Assembly (NCBI RefSeq): GCF_000189395.1
Contig: NZ_AEPB01000033.1
Coordinates: 1-46,442, forward strand
Direction: 5' to 3'
Source of the DNA: Planococcus donghaensis MPA1U2
GTDB lineage: Bacteria > Bacillota > Bacilli > Bacillales_A > Planococcaceae
Length of the DNA stretch: 46,442 nucleotides
The notes beneath the pieces are model-generated. The model did not search any database. It worked only from the letters and a program-made list of their open reading frames with translations, and was not told where the DNA came from. The position numbers were made by a program, and so were the translations under genes. The number at the start of each line of letters is the position of its first letter. The stretch's first letter is position 1. This document shows, one piece after another, positions 43,701-46,442 of the stretch.

Positions 43701-44564
43701 GTGAATCAGCAATTGATCGATCGAATTGTAGGGGAGATTTTAGAAAAGCTAAATCTTCCAGAAGCTTCAGCTTCGACGCTTCCCAAAAATGCATTTCCAA
43801 TAGCTGTTTCCGCTCGCCATATCCACTTGTCACAAGAACATGTGGAAGTGTTATTTGGTAAAGGATACGAATTAACAAAAAAAGTCGATTTGTCTCAACC
43901 CAATCAATTTGCTGCCAATGAAACAGTCGTCATTGCGGGGCCAAAAGGCAGTATCGAGCGTGTGCGTGTGTTAGGTCCGGCTCGTGCATTAACTCAAGCA
44001 GAAGTTAGTTTCACAGATGCGTTTAAATTAGGTGTCAAAGCACCTATTCGTGAATCTGGTGATGTTGCGGGCTCGGCACCATTTACCATTATTGGTCCAA
44101 ACGGCAGTCTCAATTTAGAAGAAGGCTTAATCATTGCTCAAGCTCATATTCACATGGAGCCAAAAGACGCTGCGCGTTTGAACGTCTCTGACAATGAATT
44201 CGTCAATGTTGAAGTAGATGGCACAAGACCGATTACCTTTAGAAAAGTGAAAATCCGCGTGTCGGATCGTTATCGATTAGAAATGCACATTGATACAGAT
44301 GAAGCCAACGCTGGTTTTATCGGACAAGGTGCAATCGGACGAATTATCCGACCTGGTGAAGAAACTTCGCCAGTAGATGCAAAAGAAGAAATTCGCGAAA
44401 TACTGGTCAACAAACAGTATTTGTTTAAAAAAAAACTCCTCTCGAGGGATGACCTTAGAGAAATAGAGGAATCTGAAATAATTATCGAAAAAGGGACCAT
44501 CGTAACGGCGCTTGCGTATGATGTTGCGAGAGAACTTGGCAAGTCTATTTCTGTCAGACAATAG
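43701..44564 (+). CDS. pduL: PduL-type phosphotransacylase with EutQ-like C-terminal tail
   Basis: 287 residues, longer than the usual 210-230 of PduL. Converts acetyl-CoA and phosphate to acetyl phosphate and recycles CoA. Residues 2-18 form an amphipathic targeting helix (NQQLIDRIVGEILEKLN). The two beta-barrel halves carry zinc histidines in SARHIHLSQEH (His40, His42, His47) and AQAHIHMEP. From about 228 an added segment contains KKLLSRDDL and EKGTIVTALAYDVARELG, which resembles the N-terminus of EutQ/EutT. Replaces EutD as the phosphotransacetylase of this locus. Confidence 0.88.
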   Translation: MNQQLIDRIVGEILEKLNLPEASASTLPKNAFPIAVSARHIHLSQEHVEVLFGKGYELTKKVDLSQPNQFAANETVVIAGPKGSIERVRVLGPARALTQAEVSFTDAFKLGVKAPIRESGDVAGSAPFTIIGPNGSLNLEEGLIIAQAHIHMEPKDAARLNVSDNEFVNVEVDGTRPITFRKVKIRVSDRYRLEMHIDTDEANAGFIGQGAIGRIIRPGEETSPVDAKEEIREILVNKQYLFKKKLLSRDDLREIEESEIIIEKGTIVTALAYDVARELGKSISVRQ

Positions 44565-44581
44565 AAAAAGGTGATTTAGCT

Positions 44582-44884
44582 ATGCGTATAGGAAAAGTGA
44601 TTGGAAATGTTTGGGCGACCCGGAAAGAAGACGGGCTACAAGGCCTCCGACTGCTTGTGATTCAACCAGTGGATACGAAAGGCAACTCCATCCGAACAGA
44701 ATTTGTAGCTGCTGATCGTCTTGGCGCAGGTGTGGGTGATCACGTTTTAGTAACAAGTGGCGGATCATCTCGTTATATTGATAAAGACAACCCCATTCCA
44801 ATTGATGCGGTCATTATTGGAATTATCGATTCAACTGAAGTAAAGAGAGGTGAAACTGATGAGTCAAGCGATCGGAATGATTGA
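44582..44884 (+). CDS. eutN: Pentameric vertex protein EutN
   Basis: 100 residues, EutN/CcmL family: MRIGKVIGNVWATRK, GLRLLVIQPVD, AADRLGAGVGDHVLVTSGGS and AVIIGIID. Caps the 5-fold corners of the icosahedral shell. Last 26 bases overlap the start of the next shell gene, which implies coupled synthesis. Confidence 0.93.
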   Translation: MRIGKVIGNVWATRKEDGLQGLRLLVIQPVDTKGNSIRTEFVAADRLGAGVGDHVLVTSGGSSRYIDKDNPIPIDAVIIGIIDSTEVKRGETDESSDRND

Positions 44885-45209
44885 AACAAAAGGTCTAGTT
44901 GGCGCGATTGAAGCAGCAGACGCTATGATCAAAGCAGCAAATGTAAAACTGATTAAACAAGAGTTTGTTGATGGTGGGATTGTAACCATTATTGTTCAAG
45001 GGGACGTAGGGGCTATACAGGCAGCAGTAGACGCTGGACGAGAAGCGGCAAAACGTGTTGGAGAACTATTGGGCGCACATGTCATTCCACGACCGGATGA
45101 ATCTGTTTACAAAATGATCAAACCTCTTGATTACGAAGAGTATCAAGAACAACAAACAAAGCCTGTCCCGCCACCAAAAGTAGAAAGAGCAAAGAAAACT
45201 GATTCTTAA
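44859..45209 (+). CDS. Hexameric shell protein (BMC-H) with C-terminal extension, second copy
   Basis: 116 residues. One BMC domain close to the copy encoded at 43380 ([43 protein letters not shown]), plus about 28 extra residues (EEYQEQQTKPVPPPKVERAK) that are proline- and lysine-rich and probably disordered. EutK also has a tail, but that is a folded nucleic-acid-binding domain, which this is not. ATG 44859 follows GAGAGGTG at seven bases. Likely a minor facet protein or a link to cargo. Confidence 0.88.
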   Translation: MSQAIGMIETKGLVGAIEAADAMIKAANVKLIKQEFVDGGIVTIIVQGDVGAIQAAVDAGREAAKRVGELLGAHVIPRPDESVYKMIKPLDYEEYQEQQTKPVPPPKVERAKKTDS

Positions 45210-45232
45210 TGGTTGTGAAAGGGTGATGAGAC

Positions 45233-46168
45233 ATGGCTTTTCGAAGAAATAAAATTGCCATTATCGGTGCTGGATTTACAGGAGCAACAGCCGCATTAAT
45301 GATGGCACAAAAATCTTTGGGGGATATCGTCTTACTGGATATTCCCGAACAGGAAAATCCGGTTAAAGGAAAAGCGCTCGATTTACTCCAAACAGGACCT
45401 GTCCAAGGATTTAACTCAAAAATTTCAGGCACTTCCGATTACAAAGACATTCAAGATGCTGACTTGGTTATCATCACTGCTGGTATACCAAGAAAACCTG
45501 GCATGAGCAGAGATGATTTAGTAAATACCAATGCAAAAATTATGACAACCGTATCGGAAAATGTGAAGCGCTATGCGCCAGACAGCACCATTTTAATCTT
45601 AAGTAATCCTGTTGATGCAATGACTTATGTTTGCTTAAAAGCAACGGGATTCCCTAAAAACAGAGTAATTGGTCAGTCTGGCGTACTCGATACCGCAAGA
45701 TTCAACACCTTTGTCGCAGAAGAATTAAATATTTCTGTCGAAGATATTACGGGCTTTGTATTAGGTGGTCACGGCGATGATATGGTGCCACTTATTCGCT
45801 ATTCCTATGCCGGTGGAATTCCGTTAGAAAAAATCATTCCTGCCGATCGCTTAGCTGCTATCGTCGAAAGAACGCGAAAAGGCGGCGGCGAAATCGTTGG
45901 ACTGCTGGGAAATGGCAGCGCATATTATGCGCCTGCAGCGTCTTTAGTCGAGATGGCCGAATCGATCATCCGCGATAAAAAACGGATTTTGCCATCCATC
46001 GCTTATCTCGAAGGAGAATACGGTTACCAAGAATTGTGCTTAGGTGTCCCGACAATTATCGGAGGCAACGGCATCGAAAGCATTATCGAAATTCCGTTAA
46101 CCAATGAAGAAAAAGAGGCTCTGGAAAAATCTGCAGCGTCTGTTCGAAGCGTTATTAAAAATCTATAA
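45233..46168 (+). CDS. mdh: Malate dehydrogenase in the ethanolamine operon
   Basis: 311-residue LDH-like NAD-dependent malate dehydrogenase, very close to the Bacillus Mdh. Dinucleotide motif [13 protein letters not shown]-selecting Asp36, substrate arginines Arg87 and Arg93 in [11 protein letters not shown], Arg156, catalytic Asp153 and His180 in GGHGDDMVP. The Arg in the specificity loop excludes lactate. Full length, no added targeting helix. Only 23 bases follow the previous shell gene, so it belongs to the operon. Bacilli normally keep mdh behind citZ-icd, so this may be a second copy or a relocated one. It could supply oxaloacetate to burn acetyl-CoA, or reoxidise NADH. Confidence 0.93.
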   Translation: MAFRRNKIAIIGAGFTGATAALMMAQKSLGDIVLLDIPEQENPVKGKALDLLQTGPVQGFNSKISGTSDYKDIQDADLVIITAGIPRKPGMSRDDLVNTNAKIMTTVSENVKRYAPDSTILILSNPVDAMTYVCLKATGFPKNRVIGQSGVLDTARFNTFVAEELNISVEDITGFVLGGHGDDMVPLIRYSYAGGIPLEKIIPADRLAAIVERTRKGGGEIVGLLGNGSAYYAPAASLVEMAESIIRDKKRILPSIAYLEGEYGYQELCLGVPTIIGGNGIESIIEIPLTNEEKEALEKSAASVRSVIKNL

Positions 46169-46210
46169 TCGTGCTTCCTTCTACATAGTAAGAAACTTTC
46201 GGGAAGTAAT

Positions 46211-46253
46211 AAAGCGAGTGGAGAATCTATATGATTTTCCACTCGCTTTTTGT
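46211..46253 (+). terminator. Terminator of the ethanolamine operon
   Basis: A 16-bp stem (46211-46226 with 46234-46249; AAAGCGAGTGGA / TCCACTCGCTTT at its base) followed by five Ts. It closes the operon after mdh. Confidence 0.92.
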
Positions 46254-46342
46254 TGCTAGCGTTTATATATGTGAAATAACGTGTATATAAATAGATAAAA
46301 CCATCTTAAATTGTTCATACATACCAGAAAGGGTTTGGAGGG

Positions 46343-46429
46343 ATGGAAAAAATAAAGTTGCCGCTTCTTTTATTGACTATCGTGATAATTGGCTTTTTGA
46401 TCTTTTGGGTATTCGAGCGTTATATATAA
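46343..46429 (+). CDS. Possible 28-residue single-helix membrane protein
   Basis: ATG 46343 opens a frame MEKIKLPLLLLTIVIIGFLI then FWVFERYI and a TAA. It is one hydrophobic helix with a basic start and a charged end, the form of many small membrane proteins. AGAAAGGG is nine bases upstream; GGAGGG is too close. It follows the operon terminator and could be an independent gene or the start of a unit beyond the window. No homology can be judged. Confidence 0.4.
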   Translation: MEKIKLPLLLLTIVIIGFLIFWVFERYI

Positions 46430-46442
46430 AAGGCGTTTACGG

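Noticed and set aside
1-46442. tRNA, rRNA, IS elements, prophage, toxin-antitoxin or defence systems
   Set aside because: I looked for them on both strands and saw no convincing sign.

Overview
The window reads as a low-GC Gram-positive chromosome of the order Bacillales, probably Planococcaceae (a Planococcus or Sporosarcina relative). The grounds are strong AGGAGG-type ribosome binding sites, frequent TTG and GTG starts, an S-layer protein with SLH anchors, CcpA-type cre boxes, and a malate dehydrogenase and ethanolamine genes of the Firmicutes kind. The family-level assignment is inference; no rRNA, tRNA, phage or IS element is visible. Almost every gene is on the + strand.

Region 1 (1-3800) holds one large secreted S-layer-type protein with seven Ig-like repeats and three SLH domains. 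Region 2 (3950-10920) is a sugar-acid catabolism cluster: an HpcH/HpaI aldolase, a DHDPS-family dehydratase/aldolase, a ketoglutarate-semialdehyde-type aldehyde dehydrogenase, a 2-hydroxyacid dehydrogenase, a FadR-type GntR regulator and a transporter of the NRAMP fold that has lost the metal-binding motifs. The same perfect palindrome TGATATATCA lies in front of all three transcription units and is the likely GntR operator.

Region 3 (11125-26680) is a 13-kb peptide-scavenging operon: two tandem M20-M24 peptidase pairs, a complete dipeptide-type ABC importer, a third M24 peptidase, a DAO-family flavoenzyme and a DUF3830 protein. It is followed by a convergent class V aminotransferase gene and a divergent Crp/Fnr regulator gene. 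A 16-bp inverted repeat TGTAAA-N4-TTTACA sits in front of the operon, centred about 41 bases from the predicted transcription start, and again just behind the regulator gene, so the regulator probably controls the operon.

Region 4 (26680-32700) has a short 42-bp tandem repeat, then a secreted 1848-residue amylopullulanase with two GH13 catalytic domains, preceded by a cre box and a LacI/MalR-type operator.

Region 5 (32816-46253) is an ethanolamine-utilization microcompartment locus: eutW-eutV two-component antiterminator system, eutH, eutS, eutP, eutA, eutB, eutC, eutL, eutE, a BMC-H shell gene, pduL, eutN, a second BMC-H gene and a malate dehydrogenase. No eutG, eutT, eutJ or separate eutQ gene is present. 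The operon ends with mdh instead of an alcohol dehydrogenase, and PduL carries a EutQ-like tail. Both are unusual and suggest a locus wired to the TCA cycle. A tiny one-helix membrane protein may follow at the right edge.
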